From: Bryum argenteum | Taxonomy: Eukaryota > Streptophyta > Bryopsida > Bryales > Bryaceae | DNA length: 64,000 nt | Reading direction: 5' to 3' | Assembly: GCA_037043015.1 (NCBI GenBank) | Contig: CM073323.1 | Location: 13,823,758 to 13,887,757, forward strand | Translations under genes and position numbers: made by a program | In this document: piece by piece, positions 48,051 through 60,614 of the stretch | How positions within the stretch are numbered: the first letter of the stretch is position 1 | How the letters are laid out: each line of letters begins with the position of its first letter | Notes under the pieces: generated by a model | What the model saw: the letters and a program-made list of their open reading frames with translations, nothing else | Database searches by the model: none | What the model was told of the DNA's origin: nothing

Positions 48051-50612
48051 GACATGCAAGCATACATCTAAGATATGTCAAACAAATACTTTACTCAGCC
48101 CAACTTCAGAAGGAGCCTTGAAGTTCTTGTTCCCTATTTCTACTATCATCATGAAAATGCTTTACAATATACAAGTGCAGTCGAGTCTGATCTCAGAGCA
48201 ACAAAGCCGTGGTCATCGTGCCCTAGAAAGTAATAACTAACTACTGAGCTTTATTGTCATTAAGTAGTGAACAAAATCTAAAAAGAAGACAAGAGAAAAT
48301 TATCAGGGAAGATATTTGTACATGTACTGTGGTCACAAAACAACAAGAAAAGTGTGCAAAGAGGGGGCTCAGAGAAGTACGAGCTCAAGACAACTTTTGG
48401 GAGGCAGGCCAGATTAAAAACCCTGGAGCGCTGGTACCCGCTCTGGTGTCACTCTCCACGGAAGCCATTTAATCAAGACTGAGACCAGAGGAGGAAGTTA
48501 TGTCAGACAATCCAGGCGCTTGCAATCTAGAGCCCACAAGGAGGGAGGCGTGGTCGTCACACAAGCACCTCAAGCTTAGCTTAGCTGCGCGGGGGAGCAG
48601 TACGGCTGCAGGAAAGCAGATCTCCAAGGCTGTAATGTGTACCCACCACCAAGTGTGCGACTTAGATGCCTGGCCTAGCTACTTGCTTGCCTTGCCTTGG
48701 CCTTGCAGAGTCTGCACTAGTCGTCCCGCACTAATATTTAATGCAAACGACGCAGTAGATCATGTTTGTACAAGTGGGTCCTCCGCATGCACCGGCACGA
48801 ACTTAATATGAGCAAGTTATCAAACTTGACCACCTTATCGTGGCTAGTGCTCACGGCCGGACCGGACCGGACCGGACCGGAGCCTAGCTGTGGGTCCCGG
48901 CCGGCCTTGCCCTTGGCGAGTACCCTCCACTTACGCCTTGTGTGAGACACCCGAGCGATTGGGTCATGAATGTGCTCTTGTTTTGCACCGCTTATCACGG
49001 CCCGTGGTGCAGATATATTCTGTCGAGTGAGCTCAGCTCCCGTAGAACGTTCTGGCCCCGCTACGCAAGCAGAATCGCATTCTAGAAGATTCGGCACTGC
49101 GCTCATCCCCTTCGTCAACTTGCAGCAGCAGCAGCAGAAAAGCTTGCAGGTACTACGACTCTCGTACTGTCCACCACGCTACTTGATTCAGTGCATGATC
49201 TTCCCAGTTCTTATCTCCTGCCTCTTCTTAATCTTCTTAATTCCATCTCTAATCGTCGTTAACTCCTCTCATTTCTCTCAAACAGTGTTGTGACTCCTGC
49301 TTTTGTAATCGGTTGGCTCATGCCGATTGAATCACTAGTTTGCCTCGCTTAGAAATCGTAACTCAGCAGCTTCGTTTGATTTTTCGAATCACTCTACGCA
49401 AAACTGGGCTGGTAAGATAAGCGGTCTAATTTTGCACTAGGAGAAGTGAAGGTGCTAGAGTTCGAGACCTGTGTGAACTGAAAGCACGGCATAATACTTG
49501 CGGTATCGAGAAATTAAACGTGTTGTGCTGAAGAGACGGCAGAATTGTCAACATTTGCTGAATTCTATACAGGGGTTTGTGTCCAGAAATAGCGATTTAG
49601 GGTTAGAGTATAAACTTCATTTCAGCTGCCAGAGGATTCAGTAGTGGTTCAGGATGTTAGGATTTTCTGATAGAGCATCTTTCTCCAATCGTTTGGGCGA
49701 TTTATATGCTACATTGTGTACTTCACACAAGTTACTGCACTTGTACTCTCAACTCTCTCTGATTGCTCTGACTTCCAAACTGCATTTACGAGTCTAGTCA
49801 GTTGACATTTCGCCTTTGCAGAGAGTGTGCGACAAACAAGATCAGTTCGTACCTCCGTGTTGATTCTGCGCATGCAGTTATATTCATTGTGAGCCTCGGC
49901 AATAAGAGAAGGCGTCGATGCTACTACAATGCTGTGAACATACCGAATGCAGATACGTACACGCTCTGAGCGCCACAAATTCAGCAAGGCAAATATTCAA
50001 TTCTAACAAGTATTGATGAATACATGCTGCATTGTAGTTGTCTCTACCTGCTTATCGTTTCTCAGAATATTGAAAATCTGGTAAATACTATCCAAGAGAT
50101 TAGAGATCTGGATGGAAGATCAGTTTATCGACTTTTTCTCATTGTCTGAAGAGGTTTTTCTGTCCATTCCGTTTCGGTACAAGGTGCCCACGTTTTTTGT
50201 AAGAGCTCTTCATGTACAATCGGAACAGACTTTGACCAGTATAGATTCAAGATAGTTTGATTTTATGGAAGTAAGCAATGGACAACTTGGCAAAACAAAC
50301 GTTCAGATCATTATTTGAAGGAAAGGGGAACTTTCTTCACAAGAAAAATGCGACATTGTCCCACATACTCAACTTCATATGTTGGCTGATAAGTGATGCA
50401 TTCAAGCGTGCATTCTATAGTTTGCTTAAATGCATACATTATCCATAAGTTTTTGAACCGATCATCGAGACGTGTAAGTAGAAACGCACATGTATAAAAT
50501 TGAGAATTCAATTTATAATGGAAGTAACGTACAAGCAAAAACGATATTCACAGCAAGACGTCCCTCCAGAAGCTTTACATCAGTAACGCTAAAGTAACGC
50601 TGCTCTCAAAAT
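48051..50612. other. GC-richer intergenic region downstream of the LEA gene
   Basis: 48.4-49.3 kb is GC-rich and unique, with a (CCGGA)n run at about 48856-48884 and a (CAG)n run at about 49122-49137. It resembles a promoter/5' UTR or a non-coding transcript. ORFs on both strands there (for example 48738-49118, minus) show no domain. 49.3-50.6 kb has nothing recognisable; the part next to 50612 is probably LEA 3' UTR. Confidence 0.35.
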
Positions 50613-51169
50613 CTATTGTTTGGGCGTGACGGTGTCCTTCACCGTCTGAAAAGCGTTGGCCGCAGCATCACCAACTTGTTGCAACACACTGCCAGCACCA
50701 TCCTTAGCTTGTGCAGCTTTGTCCGAAGCCGCCTGGGCAGCATCGGAGGAGGCTTGCTTCGTTTGCTCCCATTTCTCTCCAGCTACATTTCCCGCTTGGT
50801 TAGCTTTGTCGCCGGCTACTCCAGCAGCCTCATTAGCCTTATCCTTCGTGGCTCCGGCAGCGTCGGCAGCGCCCTGCTTGCCCTGCTCCATCTTATCGCC
50901 TGCAGCTCCTGCTACCTCCTTGGCCTTGTTCTGGGTAGCTCCAGCAGCATCCTGTGGAACCACAACACCACATTTCCATATAAGAATATATTCCAAATTT
51001 CAGAACTAGAATGCAGCTATTGTCACTGGACACCTGCTCACAGGATAGTATTAGAATAGAGCCAAACCTTGGTGGCTTGCTGGGCCTCTCCAGCCTTCTG
51101 CTGGCCCACATTCTTGGTCTCCTCGGTCTTGCGGGCAGCGGAGTCCTTGGTGCTCTCGTATGAAGACAT
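50613..51169 (-). CDS. Group 3 LEA (LEA_4 family) protein, two exons
   Basis: Hydrophilic, intrinsically disordered desiccation/cold-protection protein that folds into amphipathic helix on drying and shields membranes or proteins. Exon 1 is 51068-51169 (34 codons, MSSYESTKDSAARKTEETKN...). A GT-AG intron covers 50952-51067. Exon 2 is 50613-50951 (112 codons plus stop), in phase 0, giving 146 residues. Degenerate 11-residue repeats (A/T-K/Q-D/E-K-A pattern) run through it, for example DAAGATQNKAKEVAGAAGDK and EAAGVAGDKANQAGNVAGEK. It has no Cys and no signal peptide or targeting sequence, so it is probably cytosolic. It lies in a GC-richer island with an ABRE-like site and a TATA box upstream. 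Short by family standards but complete. Confidence 0.92.
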
Positions 51170-51267
51170 TGTCAAATGAAGATGGACGACTTTGACGAGT
51201 ATGAAATCGAGGTGCGATAAGATTAAGAAAAAAGCGGTAAGATGAAATTGTTGCAAACCAGGCTGCA

Positions 51268-51276
51268 CACTATATA
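51268..51276 (-). promoter_or_regulatory. TATA box of the LEA gene
   Basis: On the minus strand the sequence reads GCTATATAGTG, about 100 bp upstream of the LEA start codon at 51169, a plausible TATA position with a short leader. Confidence 0.6.
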
Positions 51277-51412
51277 GCTCGCTCCAGGGACAGATGGCAG
51301 TCAAGTTAGGAGCGCAACTGTGAGAGCCACTTGGCAGCGGGCAGAGCTCCCAGCGAGTGGGCCACGAGTATTGGAGCTGGCAGCGACAAATACGCAAGGA
51401 ACGGTGCTCACA

Positions 51413-51420
51413 ACACGTGG
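51413..51420. promoter_or_regulatory. ABRE/G-box-like element upstream of the LEA gene
   Basis: ACACGTGG contains the ACGTG core bound by bZIP factors of abscisic-acid signalling. It lies about 245 bp upstream of the LEA start codon, a typical position. Fits drought-responsive control; not proof of it. Confidence 0.5.
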
Positions 51421-52269
51421 AGCGGAAGAAGGAGGTTGGGATTATCCAAGGACTGTAACGTGTACTGTCTCTCCACCCCCTCCAGAAGACTAGAAACGCC
51501 GTCCTCTTGCACATTCTGCCTTCGTCTCTGCACACGCACGTATTTCGTTGTGAACGTTTTGCATGGTGGAACATTTTTCTCAAACAGGTTGAATCACCTA
51601 GCTAGAGGTAATCATGCATGTATAATGGACCATGGGGGGGGCCGCACAGGGCCATTCAGTTGAAAAATGGGCACTTTTTAGTTGAGATTTTTTTCAACTG
51701 GGGGCCGCACAGGTAGGCTCATTTCAACTGTGAGAAAATTTCTCAACTGTGGTCCCACAGAGGAGAAAATTTCTCAACCTTGTCCCCCACACCTAATAAT
51801 AACATAGTTGAGATTTAACACTATGAATCTCAACGAAACTCAATGGTGCCCCGACCCACCATTGAGTTTCATTTTTTAGAGGGCTTCCATGAATTGGATG
51901 TTAATTTGATCATCATCCATTTTTTTCCCTTTACTGTATTGCAATTACTGGAAATTGGTGCTTAATAAACTAGGGGGCTTGAGGTACCAGAGTACCAATA
52001 CTCTCACCCCAGTTATTATTCGGTCACCTCACCTCACCACTGATCATATTATTAATAAAAATTAATAAATATTATTACATTATTATATTATAAAATATTA
52101 TTATACCATTAAATATTATTATATTATTAAATTATTAATATAAAAATATTCTATTACATATTATAAAATATGTATTCATTATATTTGTATTAGTAAACTT
52201 TGTATTATTGATATATTAACAATACTAGTACAAGGGAATTATGGTCATAAATCAGATTTTCGGCAGACA

Positions 52270-52479
52270 ATGCTTACAACCGAAGAAAAAAGATATCAGG
52301 AGGAGTCACAAGCCCGTCAAAGCATGTTGGATCTGGAACGCAGACGTCTCACTCTTGATCAAGAAAGAAACAATCGACACGGAGCGCAGCTAGATGCTAT
52401 CTTGACTGTTGTCAATAGTTTAGCACAATCGCTGGCTACAATTGCAAATTCCGTGAAAGAGAAACGTAGTGATGATTAA
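52270..52479 (+). pseudogene. Coiled-coil C-terminal remnant of a transposon DNA-binding protein
   Basis: 69 codons reading LTTEEKRYQEESQARQSMLD then LERRRLTLDQERNNRHGAQL, a charged coiled coil. Such tails follow the Myb/SANT-like domain of Harbinger-type accessory proteins and trihelix factors. No DNA-binding domain is upstream: the DNA there is extremely AT-rich and non-coding. Likely a deletion remnant. Confidence 0.45.
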
Positions 52480-52691
52480 AAAAAAAATAGCATTTTAGAT
52501 CTCATCTTAAGGATTATGTACTTGTCATTTTCAATGATCTCTAAAGGTTCAAGGATTGTGTTCATTTTTGTTTTTGAATAAAGGGTTGTGATTTATTTTT
52601 TCTTAATTAATTCCAAGTACTCGAATTTCATCTAGTATGAACTTGTATATATCTCAGTAGACATACATATGTCTTACTAACTCAATATAAT

Positions 52692-52830
52692 CTAACCCCT
52701 AAACATTCCAAATGTTTTTTTTGTACACTATGAATGAAGGGCCTTAACTTTGAAGAGCCATAACTCTGTCATTCAAATTTTGTTTTGAACCTTTTTGTAC
52801 ATTTTCAATTAAGGGCCTAAACTTTAAAAA
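52692..52830 (+). mobile_element. TTAA-family left-end fragment inside the 1.8-kb element
   Basis: CTAA-CCCCTAAACATTCC at 52692, followed by 'ggccttaactttgaagagccataa', which matches the start of the 976-bp element ('aaaactttgaagagcc') and of the 3310 copy ('acaactttgaagagccata'). The right end is absent. Confidence 0.5.
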
Positions 52831-53456
52831 ATTCTTCAGCGCTAAATAATTAATTTTTTGAGGGCTAAATAATTTATTTATTGAGGCCTAAGTGACAAGT
52901 TTTTTTAGGGCTAAATGACATATTTTTTGAGGAGTAAATAATAAGTTTTTGAGGGCTAATTATTAAATTTTTTTGAGGGTTAAATAATAATAATTATTAT
53001 TATTTTGTTATCTTAATACTCTAATTTGTGTTGAAATAGTCCAATATGTCTTGAAGTAATTTATATCAAAATAATGTAAATTGTGTCCAAACATTTGAAC
53101 TTCACAAGTACTATGGAATAAGGCAAAGGAAAAAATTGTGTCACAATTATCCAATTTATGTGAAATAATATTAAATACCTAATTTGTGTAAAAATAATTC
53201 AATAAGTTGAATGGAAAGAAAGAGGATGTGTTGATGAATTATGAAGTCTCATCCATTGCTTTATTTTCAACCGGATTTCTGTGGCCTACGATTTGAAAAA
53301 CAATCCAAGTTCGGTTGAAAATCTTCAATCGGATTTTCGAACTCAATCGCTAGTGCGGCCTACGATTCGATTGAAAACTTTCAACCAATAGTTGAAAAAC
53401 TCAACTAGCTAACTTCAACTCAACTCAACTGGACTCCCAGTGCGGCCCCCCCCCAT

Positions 53457-54540
53457 ATATGGTAAGAGGCTCGGAAACCGAGCACGATGTTCCTCATGGA
53501 AAGGTGGACGGAATTTTTTTGAAGCATGTGCAAACTTAGTGGTAGAGCATTATCAAGGAATCACAATTTTTATCTTTTATTCATTTTGTTAATGAATTTT
53601 GGAAGGTGATGTGATGGGTGTTACTTAACCCCTAAAGTTTCAAGGCATTATTTGCATGCTTTATCCTCAAGGCATGCTTACCCATAGGGCGCCCTGAATT
53701 GAATCCAGCCTACGCATCTACTGAAATCCATCACCCTGAATAGTGAGGGCGGAGGAGGAGCCCCACCCATGAACTTGTGATTGAGTTTTTGGGAGTGACT
53801 TCTAGTGGGTGACAAAGCCCCGCAGTTTCCTCCGCAAATAAATCAGCCTTGTTTTATTGTAAGTTCAGGTCAGTGCACTTCCCTGCAAAAGGGCTTGGTT
53901 TTGCATGTCAAACTGATTGAAATGGATGAATAGTAGTTCAGTGTAAGGGTTTTGCCGGTTAGTGGGGCATTTTTGCCCTGAACTGAACTACCGTACATCC
54001 AATATTCAATTCAGTTTGCGATGGGTGGGAATGCTCTTGAGCAATACTGCCTTCTTTCATTGCAAGGTGAGATTTTTCATTTTATGCCAAATTTGAAGTA
54101 TGTAATCGTAAAACTTGTACAAGCTCGTGGACACCAAATATTAGACTCAAATTCTACCCCTTTTGTGAGATCATAGTGTTCAAAGTTGGAGAGAAAACTT
54201 GTTGTGAAAAAGGAAAGCAATGATTTGAGAGCCAAAAAACCAGGTAAATATGAATTGAGGCTCTTCACATTCTTCTTACTAGGTGAGTTAGGAACATGTC
54301 TACACAATTTCTACCCCCATGCAACTTGTAAAACCCAAAGAAATGCTTGATTTTCTACATGGAGGTATGTTGAAACTCAAATTCAAAGACCAATTTTCAA
54401 GAAATAAAAAGACATGTAAAAAAATATTGAATTGAAATCCAAATGGACAAAGAAAACAATAAACTTAGTACTCCATTCGAACTGAGCATGCTTTCTGTAC
54501 ATCTTTATAGCCAACATGTTTTTTGTTTTTTGTTTATTTA

Positions 54541-54578
<38 letters not shown>

Positions 54579-55500
54579 CCTCCTCCTACAAACAAACAAT
54601 CTCGTTGCTATTTGCTGAAAAAACTACTCCATAACTCCTATACCAACTTCAAATTCACCATAACAACCTCAAGAGCGCTCTCAACAACCTCATGAACTAT
54701 TTACCGGGTTTTAAACAGCATAAATCATACGGGAGGCTGAACTACTAGATGTTGCCAGCAAAACAATTGATTAAAAGATCAGAATTTGATGTCGGAAGCA
54801 TCTACGGTAACTAAAGTTGTGGTGATTTATAAAAAGACAACATCATGCTTTGAGGCCTGTGCCATAGAAACAGGCAAGCAAGATAGAACAAGAATGTTTT
54901 TTCTTTACAAGAGGAAGAATGTCGGTTTTAGCAAGACACGGCTATAAAGAAGCTCTTCAACCAATCTGATCTTTGATGCAAAGTAAAGTCCTCTTGTTAT
55001 AAGTTAGAAGCATGAGATATATTAACAATCATGTGTCCTTGTCATGGTCCAGTCATAAGCGAGGATGACTATGGGAGAGTGTAATATAATTTATTATAAT
55101 TTGTCCACTTTATGCTAAGGGAAAGTGCTAAAAGATGGAGTAGTATAACCCTTCTTAACTCCTCTCCTCTCTCAACATTATAATAGAATACATTTTTGTG
55201 AATTCTCATCCTCCATGAGCCGATCGGAGAGCCCCTAGCCCCTCTAGAAGCGAGAATTTATCAAAGTTTTAAAAAAAGGCGGCGAAAAAGCTAACGACCC
55301 TGACTATATATTGCATGAAGAGTTTTAAAGATTTTGGAGAGTTTCGGTAAGTGGTACTTTATTGTTATTAAGAGTTTATTAGACCTTATAATATAACAAA
55401 GAGTCGAAGGGACAAGGGATATGGAACATGGAAATGGGAGCAAAGGAGTGAACGGGAGATCAAGGGATGATGTGAGGGGAACTAGGAACCGGGAACAAAA
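53457..55500. other. Intergenic sequence with a lone TTAA-family end
   Basis: TTAACCCCTAAAGTTTC at 53625-53641 looks like a left terminus without a visible partner. A (TTTA)n run occurs at about 54533-54565. No supported gene. Confidence 0.45.
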
Positions 55501-55885
55501 GATACGAAGTAGGAATGAAGGATGGGAACGATGAAAAAATAATGAGAACTACGAACAAATGATGAGAATTAGGGACGAATGATGGACACTAAGAAGGGCA
55601 ATTGGGGAATGGGGAACCAGGGACGAATGATAGAAACTAATAAGGGCAGTTGAGGGCTGGGGAATCGGGAAGGAATGATGGAAACTAAGAAGGGTAGTTG
55701 GGAGATGGGGAATTGGGAGCAAATGATGGAAACTAAAAAGAGGAGTTGAAGGATGGAGAACCGAGAACATAAGATGGAAACGGGAACATAAGATGGAAAC
55801 TGGGAACATAAAATGGAAACCGAGAACATAAAATGGAAACCGAGAACATAAAATGGAAACCAAGAACATAAGATGGAAACCAGAA
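55500..55885. repeat. Minisatellite: ~55-bp units then ~20-bp units
   Basis: Three to four units like 'gatggaaactaagaagggcagttg' of about 55 bp (55565-55755), passing into six to seven units of 'acataaaatggaaaccgaga', about 20 bp (55765-55885). The long antisense ORFs (55549-55971) are repeat artefacts. Confidence 0.85.
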
Positions 55886-55964
55886 ACGAGATTTTGGAGA
55901 TAGGATGCTTGTATGGAACCATTAACAAAAATTAGAGAATGGAACGTGCTATAAATCTTACAAA

Positions 55965-56825
55965 GCACCATAAGTCTAGTTTATGTGGTAAAAATTGCAG
56001 ACTCACAAAATAAAGTATGAATAAATGGCATGGATTTTAGTGAAGGCAGCTTTTGTTTTTGGGTTTTCAAACATTTGGCATGTTTTACCATTGCTAGCCA
56101 ATTATGTGAAATCTAAAATAGTTTTTCATGAATTTTTTTTCATAGGTTTGATATTTAGATGCATCCCAACAACTTTGTAGTTGAGAGTTTTTTGATCTAG
56201 ATAACTTTGATATTGGCTTTGCAATGATGTTTCTACGATGAAAAAAGTGAAAAAATGGATGATTTCCGAAGAGCTAGATCTCCTTCATCCACCGTTAGAT
56301 TTTGACTTTATTTTTTGGGATGGATTCTAATTATAGTCTATTTTTAGTGGTAGAAACCTTGACCCAATCGAGGATATATTGAAGAAAAGGCATGGATTTG
56401 AGTGCCAGGGGTCTAGATTTGGACTATTTTTCCTTTGTAAAATTTTTGGCAGTTTTCACGACTACAACGCTACTATTTGAGCCAAGATTTTTTTTTGATG
56501 AAATTTTTTGGTACAAGAGTGTCTTCGACATGAAGATGAACAAATTTTTAGTTGCTGATTTTTTTATTGCAAATTTCATGTTGGTAGTATTTTCACTTCA
56601 AAGTGGAAATGATGGTATTTTGTAGCCTGTTTTGCGCACTAATATGTTATGATCTCGCAATCTATGAGGTCCCATGAGTCAAGTTTTGGTCCACATGATC
56701 TACTACAAGTCTATTACAAGTTTGTACGGTTGAGATCTGAATAGCTTATCTTTATTTTCATCTATATCACTTTTTTTGAAAATGAGTTTTTGGCTAAAAC
56801 TACCCCAATGACGTTTAGGGGTTAA
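55965..56825 (+). mobile_element. TTAA-family copy with intact right end
   Basis: The right end is CGTTTAGGGG-TTAA (56812-56825). The interior is colinear with the reverse complement of 531-1506 for about 860 bp ('gttttcaaacatttggcatgttttaccattg' and so on). The left 100 bp cannot be matched, so it is 5'-truncated near 55965, next to the minisatellite. Confidence 0.75.
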
Positions 56826-59290
56826 CTCTTAGTCAAACTTTTATTTTTAGACTTGTAAAAGCAAGCCTTAGTCGGCTAGACCAACAAACCGTCTCGACCA
56901 TAGCTTTTGTCAGTTTTGTGTATCAACATCGATAGTCTCTTTCCGAGGGTTGGTCGACCCCATATAAATTCTCCCAGAGCTCACTTCCTTCGGTTGCATG
57001 ACATTTCACTCCGTCTCGTTTATGCTTTTTTGCATCATGCCTCCTCCACTTTCCATGTACTTACTTGGGGAATTCTCCCCCTCATTTGGCTAGCACCTTT
57101 GACCGATCGATCCACAGTTCTATTAGGTAACACACAACTTTTCTTCGTTGGCTATATCAATCAATCCTAGCTCTCTCTTTAGCAAGATTGTGAAAAATCA
57201 ATCCTAGCTCTCTCTTTAGCAAGATTGTGTAAAAGATGAAAAAGCTCTTAAGCATAAGATGGAGAATGTAGAAGTCGATAGCGTTGTAAGTGCAACAAAT
57301 ATGATCGTGTTAATAACGCGCATCTTTCAAAGGTTGCGGCATTTTTTACAAGGTCTTAAGGAGGAGGAGGAGCACGATGCAAAGGAGGACGGTCCCAACC
57401 TCTATCATTACAATCACCAAGTTGGTCCTCATCATCTGCTCATGAATCAAGCAGGGGAGGGCCAAAGGCTCCAGTGAGATTAAAGTCATAGTTTGAACGC
57501 ACCAAGAAACTAGCTCCACGAGGGTTCTAAAGCGTAGAGGTTGGCAAAGACAAGATCCGACACATCATTCCCATCGAGTATCTGTATCATGAGCATCTAC
57601 ATCAGTATTAGATGCGTCGAAGGCACAATATGGGCACTCGTGCAGTGGGCTCCTCGAGCTTGTGTGCGATGAAGAGGAACTCAAGGAAGTGCTTCACACC
57701 ATCCGTGCAAGTTTCTTTGGTGAGGGTGAAAGAGCGCACCTTAGGTGATGCTTTAGGAATCTGTTAGCAATGATGAATAAAAGAAGCAAGCACATGTGGT
57801 TGCATTGCAACTAAACAGAGACACATCTTACTTACTTTTTATTGTATTCAAGCATAATGTAGAATGTACTTACTTGGAATATGTGATTATGGCTACACTT
57901 GCAATGATGATGCAAGCAAGGATGCAATTGTACTCTCATATAAAACTGTTGTTCTAGCATGCTAGCTTTTATAATACATCATTTTTCATATCCCTCAAAC
58001 CTCAATTCCATTAAAATGGCGGTATTACATGTGCCATTTTGCCAAATCCCCTATCAGCCACTTTGCTCGCATTATAAAGCGTGCCGTTTTACAAGCATAT
58101 TTTTGAACTGTAGTTCATAAATATTTATGCCTGCAAAATGACATGTTTATGAATATCACACATGTACTCATATATCAATTGATTTCTATAATATCACCAA
58201 AATTTCCATAATATCACACTCTTTTAATGGTTTTTGACCTTTGGACATAGTCAAAGGGCAATATTTCTCAACGACCGTTCAAAAACATTGTTGTTTTTGA
58301 AATGTAGTTAAAAATATTTACCCTATCATGTCAGAAATCGACAAAAACCAACGTTATTTTCTTCATTTTAAGCACCCAAAAAGCGCCATTTTACCGGAAT
58401 GATGCCATTTTAACGGGATTGAGGATCTCATTACTATTCTAGAGAGGAAGTGATGTTGTTGTGACATGGGGTTTCCAGTTGTAATGGTTCGATGGTTGAT
58501 AAATTTTTCATTGGTAGATTAGTGATTGCATGTCTTGAAGAAAGAAAAGAATGGCCTTAAAAGCTCCATATTGAACCCCCGAGTGTTATGAATAATAAGC
58601 CCCATTGTCTCCATAACCATCTCTATGGCCTTGTATAAGCCCTCCCTTTTTGAAACGCTTTTCAATCATCACTTACAAGAGCTCTACAAAGCAAAGAAAT
58701 TTTTAAATGTTCCAAAGAGTTCTTGAAAGAATTAAATGGCCTTGTTCATTTTTTTCCAAATGGCCATGTTCATTCATTGAGTGAACCAAAGGAATGAGTT
58801 GAGAATCAATTTGAATGACTAAGTATAGCATATCCATAACTTTTAAGACCTTTGAAGAGGCACTTCAACGTGGCCTTTTGGGACTATTAGCCACAATTTT
58901 ACAAGACTTGTGTGAAATGTCAAATGTCTGTTTAGAGTACAAATGGTGAAATGCTCATAGCACTCACCTACATTCAAGAAACTTAATACATTCTATTTTA
59001 AATATTTATTTTCCTCATCTTTTTTCTTCAAAAAATTCATTATTGACCAATAGCTAATAATTGTGTGTTGTTGTGTTTAGTTCAAGTTAAATGCTAGATA
59101 CAACAAAGGGGTTTATCTACTCTTATTTTAATAGTTCTTGATCAAATCATTGAACTATTAAGAACTCCAATATTCCATTACTTTACATTCACAAACTGGA
59201 TTTCAATCTTACCAAGGGATGCATTACATGACATTTAAAAGTTCTTAAGCTCGAGATAAAGTGAAAATTCATATAATTTGACCTAGATTT
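56826..59290. other. Intergenic sequence; a 37-bp tandem duplication
   Basis: 'tcctagctctctctttagcaagattgtg' occurs twice in tandem at about 57161-57232. A weakly coding-looking frame at 57259-57477 (plus) has no domain. The rest is AT-rich and featureless. Confidence 0.45.
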
Positions 59291-59292
59291 CT

Positions 59293-59935
59293 CTAACGTT
59301 TATTTTGGCCACAGTAAAGCAAAAGTACTAAAATCCACACTTTTGCATAAGATAGTAAAAACATCTCACATGAAGGAACCAAAACTCCAACATTTGGGTA
59401 GGAACAACCTTTTGGTACCCTTCCTACCATCACCCTGTGTATGGCCAAAACTTGAAGAAGACTCAGCAAGTATGAAGGAATTACACGTACTGTACAATTT
59501 GCACTGCGTACTCCCCGTAGGATACAACATTCCGGTGTAATGGCATGCATTTGAGAGCCACGGGACAGGATTTGCTGTGGTATTCCAGATCCTAGAAGAA
59601 CAGAAAAGCAGGAAACGAACCCCAAATGGAGTATGTTCGGCATTATTGAGCGTGGCAGCAAAGGTATACTTCTTCAGGCCACTGCATAATTTTGCATCAG
59701 CCAAGCAGCTCTTCGATTCATCGATCTGATTCAGTACCGAGAATTTGTCCATACGCTCCGGAAATTCGGCTGAAGTGATCCCAAATTTCTATGCTTTTGA
59801 TGAATGTGGTTCCCCTTGGCGGCAAGATGTCACGCAGCTTAGTTCTCACATGCAACTTTTACCCAGTTCTTGCTCCTCAAAGAAATCTACAAATTTCGTA
59901 TACAGTTGTAAAGACTTTATCAATTTTTAAGGATT
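59293..59935 (-). pseudogene. Coding-like remnant, unidentified
   Basis: Composition is more balanced than the surroundings, and two overlapping minus-strand frames look protein-like. One (about 59720-59855) reads LRDILPPRGTTFIKSIEIWD; a second (59366-59752) begins MDKFSVLNQIDESKSCLADA. Switching between frames suggests a decayed exon. I do not recognise the family. Confidence 0.25.
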
Positions 59936-60214
59936 GTTGTAATATTTTCGTTCATATCTAAACAATGGCTCATTGCTGCAAACAAAACTCTAATATTTAT
60001 GGATTAAGCAAGAATTAAATGATGTCAATTCAACTCCTAAAGATCCTTGATGCAAGGTTGTCAAAATCATCAAAAATGACCTACTTCAAGCCAATAAGAG
60101 TTCAATCCAAGAATTATTTAGAAGATCCAACTGTAGGATCTTAAGAGCAGACAGAAAAGAAAAAATTCATGGCTTGGTTTCTGCGCTCAATCGAGGAGAC
60201 TCCTGTTGATAACG

Positions 60215-60614
60215 TGTTGTAAACGGAAGTAAAGGCAGAATGCGAGTGAAATAAACGAGGGGACGACAGCATAACGAGGCGGAAGCTTGAGCAAAAGGTA
60301 TGTCCCAATTAGGGGAGACGAAACTTGATCAACCCAAAAGTGGCATATGTGACAAGTTGCAAAAGACGAGTGGGGCAGCGCCTGTGGGGCCCGCCTCATG
60401 ACCCCTTTGGAATTGGGTGTCTTCCCGGTATATGTATGTACACTAACTAGCTTGAATATACAACTAAGGCATGAAGACTGATGTTTGTAGGAACCCGAGA
60501 ATTTGTGTCCGAGTCTAATTAATAAATAAATAAGAACACCAAACCCTTGTAGGCCTCGTGTGAATAAAATGCCCGTTCCACCTACCCTTGATGATATGCC
60601 CACGGGACATAACA
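60215..60614 (-). repeat. Probable LTR (400 bp), minus strand
   Basis: Read on the minus strand it starts TGTTATGTCCCG and ends CCGTTTACAACA (TGTT/AACA inverted ends). It contains a TATA-like 'tacatatataccggg' and is followed directly by CGTTATCAACAGGAG. A 'CGTTATCA' sequence next to the LTR resembles the primer-site region I associate with some plant Copia elements. No gag follows and the flanking 5-mers do not match, so it is a truncated element rather than a clean solo LTR. Confidence 0.45.

Larger units (their letters stand above)
51634..53453. mobile_element. 1.8-kb TIR element, PIF/Harbinger-like (tentative)
   Basis: The left end GGGGGGGCCGCACAGGG...CAGTTGA and the complement of the right end (GGGCCGCACTGGG...CAGTTGA) match over about 28 bp. 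The flanking bases CAT (51631-51633 and 53454-53456) may be a 3-bp target duplication. Inside, 'ggccgcaca' and 'caactg' motifs are repeated near both ends. A coiled-coil ORF remnant lies at 52270-52479. G-rich termini, a 3-bp duplication and a Myb/trihelix-like tail suit PIF/Harbinger, but no transposase is present. Confidence 0.6.

Noticed and set aside
48738-49293. ORFs in the GC-rich stretch as a protein-coding gene
   Set aside because: No domain, no splice consistency and several overlapping frames open at once, as expected of GC-rich non-coding DNA.
50616-51059. Plus-strand ORFs over the LEA gene
   Set aside because: Antisense shadows of alanine-rich repeats; the minus strand has correct splicing and LEA repeats.
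55549-55971. Long minus-strand ORFs of 119-140 codons with repeated FLVSI-type units
   Set aside because: They are translations of a minisatellite; repeat units stay open in two frames at once.
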